Assembly: GCA_002393865.1 (NCBI GenBank)
Contig: DGUD01000178.1
Span: forward strand, 13,595-22,419
Length of the DNA stretch: 8,825 nt
Direction: 5' to 3'
DNA from: Treponema sp. UBA4319
GTDB lineage: Bacteria; Spirochaetota; Spirochaetia; Treponematales; Treponemataceae
Positions 1-5,834 of the stretch are shown here, in pieces. Numbering within the stretch: the stretch's first letter is position 1; each line of letters opens with the position of its first letter. Both the position numbers and the translations under genes were made by a program. Under the pieces are notes generated by a model. That model did no database searches, was not told where the DNA came from, and saw only the letters and a list, made by a program, of their open reading frames with translations.

Positions 1-1580
1 AGCGTGCTCTTGCCGGAGCCGGACATCCCCACGAACGCAACTTTTTTTCCGGCGGGAATCCGGAATGATATGTCGTCGAGCGCTTTGCCGCGGCTTCCGT
101 AGGAGAACGATACATTCCGGAATTCTATGTCGCCGGAAAGGTCGGCCGCATCTTCCCGCTGCCCGTCGCCTGAGGATTCTTCCTCTATATCCACGATGTC
201 TCCGAGCCGCTCTGCCGCGATGGACACTTCCTGCAGGTAGAGCTGCATGGTGAGCAGGCGCTTGAGCGGATCCAGAAAGAATCCCGCCAGCGTGACGAAC
301 GATATGAGCTGACCGAGCGTCATTTTTCCGCCGAAGATAAGGCAGCTGCCGTACCAGTACAGCGCGAGCGTGCCGCATCCTGACACAAGGTTTTCCAGCG
401 CGTTCTGGATGTTCCCCATCGTTCCGAGCGCGACCGATTTTTCTGCGGCATCCACAATCTTTGCCTCTACGCGGGCAAATGCTTTGTCCTCTGTGGAAAG
501 TCCCTTGATGGTCGCAATGCCGTTTATGCTTTCGTACATGGCGGCGTTCTTGTCGCCCTCTACGGCAGCGCGCTCCCGTATGCGCCGGCGGAATGGCCGT
601 GCAAAAGCGCAGACCGCGGCGGATGAAATCAGCACGGGAATGAGCGCGGCCGGCATCAGCTGCACGCCGGTCTTTACAAGGAAGAAGCCTCCTGCAAAAA
701 TCATGAGCGCGTCAATCGCGATGGATACCGTCGCCGCGGACAGCGCGTTCCTGATGGTCTCCACGTCCTTGAGGCGGGACAGCACTTCCCCGGTTTTCCG
801 CGACGCAAAAAAAGAGAGCGGGATGTGCAGCAGGTGGCAGAAGAATGTACTGAGCAGCGACACCTCGACTTTCTCGCCCACATAATTGATAATCTGGTTC
901 CGGCAGAATCCGAGTATGGTCTGGAACACTACGATGAGCAGGTAGCAGAGCGAGCACAGGTTCAGCGTCGATTGTATCTGCGAGTACAGCACTTCGTCGA
1001 TGAGAAAGCGGAAGTAAAACGATATGAGTATGCCGCTCAAGGACAAAAGCAGGCTTGCCGCGAGCACTTCCGCGAGCAGTTTTTTGTGCGGTGACAGCAA
1101 GGAGAAAAACCTGAGCGCGGTGCTTGTGCTTCCCTCGTTTTTTCTGAACGAGGGAAGCGGGCTGGCGAGGAAAAAGATGCCTGTCCAGCATTCCCGGAAT
1201 GCCGCAAGCTTCATGCGGCACAGGCCTTTGTCAGGGTCGCTGACGAACACGGTGTTCCCGCGTATCTTGTACACGACGACGTAATGTCCTGCTGCGCTGT
1301 TGCTGCCGGAAAGCAGCGGGCGTTTCAGGTGGAATATGGCAGGCAGCGCTATCCCGGAAAGATTTTCTTTGCCGGGGGAGACGAATCCTTTGCATGAAAG
1401 CCCGAATGCTTCCGCGCCTTGTATGATGCCGCAGCCGGATGTGCCGGCGCTGTCTGTTCCCGCTGCCTCCCTGATTTTTCTGAGCGGGACTAAGCGTCCG
1501 TAATACTGTAGTATGATGGCGAGGCAGGCTGCGCCGCAGTCGCTCTCGTCATGTTGAAGGACTTTTTTTATCTTTCCCAT
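1..1580 (-). CDS. C39 peptidase-containing ABC transporter (PCAT), 3' end cut off by the window
   Basis: Bifunctional inner-membrane exporter that cleaves double-glycine leaders and pumps the cargo out using ATP. The frame stays open from ATG 1580 to the window edge (526 codons). Residues 1-140 are a complete C39 peptidase: QHDESDCGAACL near the start with catalytic Cys15 and oxyanion-hole Gln9, GHYVVVYK with His99, and VSDP with Asp115. Hydrophobic segments from about 168-188 and 208-226 through about residue 440 fit a six-helix ABC membrane domain. The ATPase domain opens with DIEFRNVSFSYG and the sequence stops inside Walker A (GMSGSGKST, 518-526). Signature, Walker B and H-loop lie outside. 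AGGAG sits 6 bases before the ATG. It follows the cargo and signal-peptide genes after a 189-base structured gap, so it is the likely exporter of that cargo. Family assignment is firm; the cargo pairing is inferred from proximity. Confidence 0.95.
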   Translation of the reverse strand, partial: MGKIKKVLQHDESDCGAACLAIILQYYGRLVPLRKIREAAGTDSAGTSGCGIIQGAEAFGLSCKGFVSPGKENLSGIALPAIFHLKRPLLSGSNSAAGHYVVVYKIRGNTVFVSDPDKGLCRMKLAAFRECWTGIFFLASPLPSFRKNEGSTSTALRFFSLLSPHKKLLAEVLAASLLLSLSGILISFYFRFLIDEVLYSQIQSTLNLCSLCYLLIVVFQTILGFCRNQIINYVGEKVEVSLLSTFFCHLLHIPLSFFASRKTGEVLSRLKDVETIRNALSAATVSIAIDALMIFAGGFFLVKTGVQLMPAALIPVLISSAAVCAFARPFRRRIRERAAVEGDKNAAMYESINGIATIKGLSTEDKAFARVEAKIVDAAEKSVALGTMGNIQNALENLVSGCGTLALYWYGSCLIFGGKMTLGQLISFVTLAGFFLDPLKRLLTMQLYLQEVSIAAERLGDIVDIEEESSGDGQREDAADLSGDIEFRNVSFSYGSRGKALDDISFRIPAGKKVAFVGMSGSGKST

Positions 1581-1631
1581 GAGATTCTCCTGATACCAGT
1601 CGGGGAATGTGTGTGCAGGTACGATTTCTGT

Positions 1632-1661
1632 GCCGCCGGGAATGCTGCTGTCCCCGGCGGC
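1632..1661 (-). other. All-GC hairpin in the leader of the transporter gene
   Basis: Arms GCCGCCGGG (1632-1640) and CCCGGCGGC (1653-1661) pair perfectly over 9 GC pairs around a 12-base loop. It sits about 50 bases upstream of the transporter start codon and leaves the Shine-Dalgarno free. A further 7-base pairing, AAGCCCG (1677-1683) with CGGGCTT (1708-1714), lies between it and the 1726-1750 hairpin. The 189-base gap is therefore unusually structured. The role is not known. Confidence 0.5.
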
Positions 1662-1725
1662 GCTGCTATGGAAGGGAAGCCCGAAGCAGACTCCTTTACG
1701 GGCGTTCCGGGCTTACTGCGGATTA

Positions 1726-1750
1726 TAAGCCGCTGTAATAGTGCGGCTTA
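1726..1750 (-). other. Inverted repeat just after the signal-peptide gene stop
   Basis: Arms TAAGCCGC (1726-1733) and GCGGCTTA (1743-1750) are perfectly complementary over 8 bases around a 9-base loop. It lies 20 bases past the stop of the upstream gene on the minus strand. No T-run follows (TATAATCC), so it does not read as a classical intrinsic terminator. It could protect an mRNA 3' end or act as a processing site. Confidence 0.5.
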
Positions 1751-1769
1751 CGACATCTGTTTTTGCGGC

Positions 1770-2501
1770 TCACTTTACGAATCGCAGCGATGCGAGCAGC
1801 GATTCCCATGCCTGCTGGTAGCGCCGGAACTCAACGGGAAGCGCCGGCTTCTGTTCCTTCAGGTCTGAGAAGAACAGCTGCACGCCGTCCTCTTCCCGCC
1901 AGTAATAGCCGGGGCCAATCGGGCCTTTCTCAAGGTATGAGCAATATGCGGGGAGGCTTGGCGCCAGCTCGGTTGCGGGGAGCTTGTTGTTAAAGAGAAT
2001 GTGATAGACTTTTTTCCCGTCGGTCAGGTACAGGCTGTATGAGCCGAATTTGGCGAGGCTGTAGCATTCTGTCTGCGTAAAATAGCCGTAGCTTCCCGCC
2101 GGCTTGCCCTGTATGCGTACGGCGGAAGCTCCGCTTTTCCTTGCCTGCATAAAGTCCATCGCAAAATTGAAGCTGCCCGACGTGATGGCATTGAGCAGCT
2201 TCTTTTTGTTGCCGCCATAGATCCGTTTGAACGCTTTGCCTCCGTCATCGGCCTCCTGGGGATCCAGCTCATGGGTGAACTGCTGCACGCTTCTGACTGA
2301 GATTTCCATCGAGCGAGAAGCGTCCGTTCCCTCCTGGAGCACGGTTGTTTTGCCGTCCTTCCATGCGCTGCACGTGGTCTCTGCGGGGCAGATGAATTCC
2401 AGCCCTTCCCATCTGATTGTCTTCTGGCAGAATACCGCCGCCGTGCTGAAGGCGAATGCTGCGAGCATCGCCAGCTTTCTCATTGTCTTTCCTCTGTCCA
2501 T
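1770..2501 (-). CDS. Signal-peptide protein of unknown family, candidate immunity or accessory protein
   Basis: I do not recognise this 243-residue protein. It starts with a Sec signal peptide: basic MDRGKTMRK, a hydrophobic stretch of about 13 residues, then STAAVFCQK. Cys25 could be a loosely defined lipobox cysteine, or the end of an ordinary signal-peptidase I site. The mature part is mixed alpha/beta with alternating strands (SYSLYLTDGKKVYHILFNN) and ends WESLLASLRFVK. That pattern vaguely recalls small PsbP/Mog1-like periplasmic proteins, but this is weak. ATG 2501 is chosen because AAAAGGAG precedes it by 7 bases, the same SD and spacing as the cargo gene. An in-frame ATG at 2483 is an alternative, and the upstream ATG 2537 would lie before that SD. 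Its place between cargo and exporter suggests protection of the producer, or help with cargo folding or export; that is inference only. Confidence 0.85.
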   Translation of the reverse strand: MDRGKTMRKLAMLAAFAFSTAAVFCQKTIRWEGLEFICPAETTCSAWKDGKTTVLQEGTDASRSMEISVRSVQQFTHELDPQEADDGGKAFKRIYGGNKKKLLNAITSGSFNFAMDFMQARKSGASAVRIQGKPAGSYGYFTQTECYSLAKFGSYSLYLTDGKKVYHILFNNKLPATELAPSLPAYCSYLEKGPIGPGYYWREEDGVQLFFSDLKEQKPALPVEFRRYQQAWESLLASLRFVK

Positions 2502-2526
2502 ACATATACTCCTTTTCTCTAGGGGC

Positions 2527-2550
2527 GCCCGGTACATTGCTGCGCCGGGC
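2527..2550 (-). other. Inverted repeat upstream of the signal-peptide gene
   Basis: GCCCGG (2527-2532) and CCGGGC (2545-2550) pair perfectly around a 12-base loop. It lies 10 bases upstream of the AAAAGGAG Shine-Dalgarno of the 2501 start, in the 97-base gap after the cargo gene. No T-run follows. It may be a message-stabilising or insulating structure. Confidence 0.35.
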
Positions 2551-2572
2551 TGCTCCTCTGAATCCCTGTGAT

Positions 2573-2588
2573 AAAACCCGAAGGTTTT
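2573..2588 (-). terminator. UUCG-tetraloop hairpin after the cargo gene, probable attenuator
   Basis: Read on the minus strand, 10 bases after the cargo stop, AAAACC pairs with GGTTTT around a TTCG loop. This makes the very stable C(UUCG)G tetraloop with a U4 tail inside the stem end, followed by ATC. The 6-pair stem is short and AU-rich, so termination would be partial. That would leave more cargo message than downstream transporter message. On the plus strand the loop is CGAA followed by CTTTTT, but no plus-strand gene ends here. Confidence 0.4.
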
Positions 2589-2598
2589 CTTTTTATGT

Positions 2599-4203
2599 CT
2601 ATTCCTCTGCTGTGCTGTAGTTCAGATAGCGGGTGCTTACGTTGCAGCTGCCACCGAAACCTGATTTGTACGTGGATGTCAGTTCGTCCACGCTCTTATA
2701 GGAATCCCCGTAGCTGTCGTAACAGGTGCCGTCCGCGCTATCGACGCAGGCGGTAAAGTGGTCTGCTACTCCGTCGGTTTCCGGGTTTGTCTTTGTCGTC
2801 TTGTAATCGAACGCATAGATGATATCCGTCGCTTCGTTTGCGTTGTAGACGTATGTGAAGGAACCGTCGAGCCCGACGGATTCCGCCATCGCGTTCGCCG
2901 CCTTTTCCCAGCTGTGCACGAATGCGTCTTTTTTATCAACCGCGCCTTCTTTGATTGCAGCCTGCATCGCGCCGAGCGCCTGTGCCTCGCTGAGCTTTTC
3001 CCCTGTCTGCTGCGTGTAGCGCACGGAGACGGTGTTCAGCGTGGACGTTGCCGCGCAGGCATGGTCGCCGAATTCGGTGCCAAGCTCGTCGTCAAAGCTG
3101 TGCTGCGGGAAGAGGGCGCTGTCCCTGTAGGTCGGCGGCGGGGGCTCCTGCGGTGCCGGTGCTTCCTGTGCTGGTGCTGCGGCGGGCTGCGGGCAGCTCT
3201 TGTTTTTGTTTCCCCAGAGATTTCCCCATATATCCTGCATGCCGGAGGCGATTCCCTGCAGGTTCAGCGCTTTTGCGGCCGTGTCCACAAGTGGCGCGAT
3301 CGCTGCCCCGATTGTGTCGCACGCCTGTTTCACGATGCTGCGGGCGCCGTTTTCTATCCGTGTAGCGAACTTGTTCACCATTGCTCCTGCACCGGCGCTG
3401 CTTTTTGCTGCGCTGCCTTCCGTGCACGCCGGGTTCGCCGCAGGCATTGCGCTGCTTGCTGCTGCCGGAGTATTTGTGCTTGCGGCAGCTGGGCTTCCCT
3501 GCGTGGAGCTGCGTTCTGCGGGCGCCGGGCTGTGTGCGGGGGCTGCCACGGGCTGTGCCGGATTGCCCGGTGCCGTTACGCTGCCGGTGGCAGGCTCGCT
3601 CTGTGCGGCAGACTGCGTGCCTGCATTCGCATGTGCCGGACTGCCCGATGCTGCCGCAGCTGGGACGGAGGTCCCCGCTGCTATTCCTGCATGTATGCCT
3701 GCGGCAGCGCTTGTGCATGCCGCGTCCGTTGTGCCGCGTGCCCCTGCATGTGTGCTGCCTTCCTCGCGCGCGGGCTTTTCCGCTGGCACTGCGCTGCCCG
3801 TTGTGTTTGTGGCGGCAGGTCTTCCCTGCGATGAGCTGCTTTCCTCCGCGGCATAGGGTGTGCTTACGGCTTCCGTGTTTTTGTGCTTGTTCCACCATGT
3901 CTGGATGCTGCTGGTGATTGTGGAGAGCACGCCGCCCGTGCTCTTTCCGCCGGATGCCGTGGGCTGTGCGGCATCGCTGCTTGCCGGCGAGGCGGAGCCT
4001 CCCGATGGGCTGCTGCTGCCCTGCGCCGCAGCTCCCGCGTCATGTGCGCTGCTTGCCGGCGAGGCGGAGCCTCCCGATGAGCCGCTGCTGCCCTGTGCCG
4101 CGGACTGACTCTGGCTGCTCCTGAAGCCCCAGCCGCCGTTTACGGCAAGTAGCTCGTTGTAATCAAGCTTTCTGAATGCGCTTCCGTTTCCGTTTGCTTT
4201 CAT
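2599..4203 (-). CDS. Large double-glycine-leader secreted protein with C-terminal cysteine-peptidase-like domain
   Basis: This 534-residue protein is the probable cargo of the neighbouring C39 transporter. Residues 1-24 are a canonical leader ending VNGG; the mature protein would begin WGF. Residues 25-90 contain two 24-residue Gly/Ser repeats. A short helix with TWWNKHKN follows (102-109), then about 160 residues of Ala/Ser/Pro/Thr/Gly linker. A helical segment covers 273-332 and ends in LWGNKNK, followed by a Pro/Ala/Gln stretch to about 358. The C-terminal domain (about 359-534) contains HACAATSTLN (Cys383), DHF (His482) and Asp496, the order and approximate spacing of C39/papain-like peptidases. 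ATG 4203 is chosen over ATG 4209 because AAAAGGAG lies 7 bases before 4203 but only 1 before 4209. It sits 51 bases after the TolC-like gene. The domain could be a protease, a peptidoglycan-cutting enzyme or a degenerate fold; sequence alone does not tell which. Confidence 0.9.
   Translation of the reverse strand: MKANGNGSAFRKLDYNELLAVNGGWGFRSSQSQSAAQGSSGSSGGSASPASSAHDAGAAAQGSSSPSGGSASPASSDAAQPTASGGKSTGGVLSTITSSIQTWWNKHKNTEAVSTPYAAEESSSSQGRPAATNTTGSAVPAEKPAREEGSTHAGARGTTDAACTSAAAGIHAGIAAGTSVPAAAASGSPAHANAGTQSAAQSEPATGSVTAPGNPAQPVAAPAHSPAPAERSSTQGSPAAASTNTPAAASSAMPAANPACTEGSAAKSSAGAGAMVNKFATRIENGARSIVKQACDTIGAAIAPLVDTAAKALNLQGIASGMQDIWGNLWGNKNKSCPQPAAAPAQEAPAPQEPPPPTYRDSALFPQHSFDDELGTEFGDHACAATSTLNTVSVRYTQQTGEKLSEAQALGAMQAAIKEGAVDKKDAFVHSWEKAANAMAESVGLDGSFTYVYNANEATDIIYAFDYKTTKTNPETDGVADHFTACVDSADGTCYDSYGDSYKSVDELTSTYKSGFGGSCNVSTRYLNYSTAEE
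3412..3850 (-). repeat. Degenerate long-period repeat in the cargo linker
   Basis: The plus-strand text from GCTGCCTTCC at 3412 resembles that at 3754 (offset 342). CTTCCCTGCG at 3494 recurs at 3821 (offset 327), with similar flanks. In protein, EESSSSQGRPAATN (about 120-133) resembles ERSSTQGSPAAASTN (about 230-244). Offsets are multiples of three and differ by in-frame indels, consistent with an old duplication of about 110 codons that has diverged within a low-complexity linker. Confidence 0.55.
3975..4104 (-). repeat. 72-bp in-frame tandem repeat in the cargo gene
   Basis: A 33-base block is identical at 3975-4007 and 4047-4079, and the flanking bases are near-identical, giving a 72-base (24-codon) period. 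The protein repeat is AAQGSS-x-x-SGGSASPASS at residues 35-52 and 59-76, directly after the leader. Exact identity over 33 bases points to a recent duplication or ongoing homogenisation, so copy number may vary between strains. Confidence 0.85.
4132..4203 (-). other. Double-glycine leader of the cargo (codons 1-24)
   Basis: Counting back from the predicted cut after Gly24, the residues match the bacteriocin-type leader pattern: Leu at -12, Asp at -11, Glu at -8, Leu at -7, Val at -4, Gly-Gly at -2 and -1. The known consensus is LSxxELxxIxGG. Together with a complete C39 peptidase gene 2.6 kb away on the same strand, this strongly predicts processing between positions 4132 and 4131. Confidence 0.9.
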
Positions 4204-4260
4204 GCACATACTCCTTTTTTATTGTGTTGTTATGCAGCTCCCGGAACAGGGAGCCGCAAG

Positions 4261-5634
4261 TCAATTGTTCTGAGTGCCGAGCCACGTGTAGTACCACAGC
4301 AGGTCGCGGTCATTCTCCTGCATGCACACGGCGGCCTCGTATTCGTTCCATGCGGAAAGCACGTCCAGCCGGGAGCAGCCGCCGGCGGCAAATTCCTGCT
4401 GCACCGCTTCCGCGTAGCGCTTGCGTTGTCCGCATAGCTCCTCCGATTCCTGCACTTTCTCCTGGTATGTCTGCACGAGACCTGCATAGAGCTGGCGGTT
4501 CTTTTCCTGCACCAGCCTGCTTTCTTCCAGCTGAGCCTCCAGCTTTGTGCGGGAATGCTGGTATTGCTCCTTTCTGAGCTTGCCCCTGCTCAGGCTGAAG
4601 TTTGAGAAATCGAGCGCCACGCTGAACGACCATCCCAGGTTCTGTTTCTTGCCGTTGCCGCATTCCGCGACGGAGCCCTTCAGCGCGAGCGCCGGAGCTG
4701 ATTCCTGTTTTTCCAGCACCGTGCTGCTTTGCAGCTGCGACAGCTGGCTCCTGAGCAGCCGCCCGGCAATGTCGTCCGCAAAGAGCGGAAAGGTGTTCTG
4801 TGGCAGCGTGCCCATGAGCATCTCTTGGGGGACGCTGCCGCAGCTCAGCCTGAGCGATTCGTAGGCGTCCTGACGCTTCTTGAGGTAGCCGTCAAGGTTC
4901 TGGCGGCAGTTCCAGCGCTCTTCGTCCGCGCGCCATACGTCGGCGGCGGTGTTCTCCCCGGCCGCAAAGCTTTCCTGCAGCGCCTGCACAGTTTCGTCAT
5001 AAAAAGCCAGCTTCTTCTGTGCGGCTGCGGCAAGGCGCTCGTTCTTCCGGAACTGTATGTATTGCTCGGTGATGGACAGAACGAGGCTCTTGTCGGCGGC
5101 TTCCAGAGAAATCCGCTTCTGCTCCAGCGAGGTGCACAGCAGCGCCGTGTTCGGGTCGGTGAGCGTCCCCTGCAGCCAGAACGGCCGCAAGCTCTGCGAT
5201 ACGGAGAGCGCTGCCGACGGAATGTGCCGGTACGCCAGCTCCTGATGCATGTATCCGTCCGTGGCGGGAAGAAATTCCCGGTTGAGCGCATAAGCGATGG
5301 CGGCCGTCGCTTTCATGCCGCCGGGAAGCGGCTTGCTCACGCTGATGTCCGCGCCCGCGTCTGCGGCATACCATGCGCTCTCCTTCTGCACATCGTTGAA
5401 TTCTGAGCGCGCCGACGCGGACAGCGATACCGGGTAGAGCGCACCTTTGTGACGCAGCACGGATTCCGCCTGCCTGACATCGAGCTCTGCCGCGATATTC
5501 CTGCTGCCGCGGCTTTTCCCTGTCTTCCATAACGATTCGAGCCCTGTCTCGGCGCCAGCCGCTGCCGCTGCGGCGAACGAGAGCGCTGATAGCGCGGCGC
5601 ATAGCCGGGCACGGCGCCCCATGCTTCTTGTCAT
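4261..5634 (-). CDS. TolC-family outer-membrane efflux/secretion channel
   Basis: This 457-residue protein would be the outer-membrane exit duct of the type I secretion system, connecting through a periplasmic adaptor to the inner-membrane transporter. It has a signal peptide (MTRSMGRRAR, a run of Ala/Leu/Phe, cut likely after AGA28). Two TolC-type halves follow. Each has beta-rich segments (such as ADISVSKPLPGG near 95-106 and LGWSFSVALDFSNF in the second half) and a long charged helical coiled-coil hairpin (about 160-245, and again near the C-terminus from LRKEQYQHSRTKLEAQ on). The length is normal for the family. AGGGGGA lies 6 bases before ATG 5634; ATG 5622 is a possible later start that keeps the signal peptide. 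It is the first gene of the leftward cluster, 51 bases before the cargo gene, which ties it to cargo export rather than drug efflux. No strong leftward sigma70 promoter was identified; TATAAG at 5652-5657 is only a weak -10 candidate. Confidence 0.88.
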   Translation of the reverse strand: MTRSMGRRARLCAALSALSFAAAAAAGAETGLESLWKTGKSRGSRNIAAELDVRQAESVLRHKGALYPVSLSASARSEFNDVQKESAWYAADAGADISVSKPLPGGMKATAAIAYALNREFLPATDGYMHQELAYRHIPSAALSVSQSLRPFWLQGTLTDPNTALLCTSLEQKRISLEAADKSLVLSITEQYIQFRKNERLAAAAQKKLAFYDETVQALQESFAAGENTAADVWRADEERWNCRQNLDGYLKKRQDAYESLRLSCGSVPQEMLMGTLPQNTFPLFADDIAGRLLRSQLSQLQSSTVLEKQESAPALALKGSVAECGNGKKQNLGWSFSVALDFSNFSLSRGKLRKEQYQHSRTKLEAQLEESRLVQEKNRQLYAGLVQTYQEKVQESEELCGQRKRYAEAVQQEFAAGGCSRLDVLSAWNEYEAAVCMQENDRDLLWYYTWLGTQNN

Positions 5635-5669
5635 TGCATGTCCCCCTGTACCTTATAGATAGTTCCAGC

Positions 5670-5686
5670 CTGCGCGTTTTGCGCAG
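5670..5686. promoter_or_regulatory. Short perfect inverted repeat near the leftward gene start
   Basis: CTGCGC (5670-5675) and GCGCAG (5681-5686) are perfectly complementary around GTTTT. It lies 36-52 bases before the TolC-like start codon, beside a run of eight T (5696-5703). The position suits a regulator site overlapping a leftward promoter, but the protein that would bind is unknown. It does not resemble the CGGTA half-sites next to the TetR gene. Confidence 0.35.
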
Positions 5687-5783
5687 AAAATTGAATTTTT
5701 TTTGCGACGGAGAGCAAATTCCGCCTGAATTCCGGGGATATCGGAACAGAAAACTGGTTTCCGTGGCAAAACGGCTGCGGTAC

Positions 5784-5812
5784 TTGACAGAAAGGGATGC
5801 CTTCGGTATTTT
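5784..5812 (+). promoter_or_regulatory. Sigma70-type promoter of the TetR-GH13 operon
   Basis: TTGACA (5784-5789) is a perfect -35 box. It is followed after exactly 17 bases by TATTTT (5807-5812) as the -10 box. Transcription would begin near 5819. This places the start site after the ATG at 5813 and leaves about 15 bases of leader before ATG 5834. Confidence 0.75.
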
Positions 5813-5834
5813 ATGTACCGAACGGTATATAAAA
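5802..5834. promoter_or_regulatory. Probable TetR operator with three half-sites over the -10 and start site
   Basis: A 26-base near-palindrome spans 5809-5834, with arms TTTTATGTACCG and CGGTATATAAAA around AA. Apart from the AA centre, only one symmetric base pair is off. A third half-site, TTCGGTA at 5802-5808, forms another inverted repeat with TACCGAA at 5816-5822. TetR-family dimers typically bind such palindromes near their own gene. Overlap with the -10 box and start site predicts repression by blocking polymerase, most simply autoregulation. The binding partner is inferred from position. Confidence 0.7.

Noticed and set aside
712..1221. 169-codon minus-strand open frame within the transporter gene
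   Set aside because: Overlaps the transporter in a different frame and lacks domains; the C39/ABC frame is continuous through it.
1581..1769. Small GG-leader peptide gene before the transporter
   Set aside because: No start codon with an open frame of useful length and no leader pattern in the minus-strand frames of this gap.
2758..3834. 358-codon open frame antisense to the cargo gene (and a 268-codon frame at 3092-3898 on the minus strand in another frame)
   Set aside because: Very rich in Cys/Arg or Gly/Arg/His, with no domain. The Ala/Ser/Pro-rich, GC-rich linker leaves all frames open; the leader, SD and C-terminal domain support only the 4203-2599 frame.
3975..4104. CRISPR-like repeat
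   Set aside because: Only two copies at a 72-base period, in frame within a coding region; a protein repeat.
4203..4209. ATG 4209 as the cargo start
   Set aside because: The SD would be only 1 base away; 4203 has a 7-base spacing identical to the next gene.
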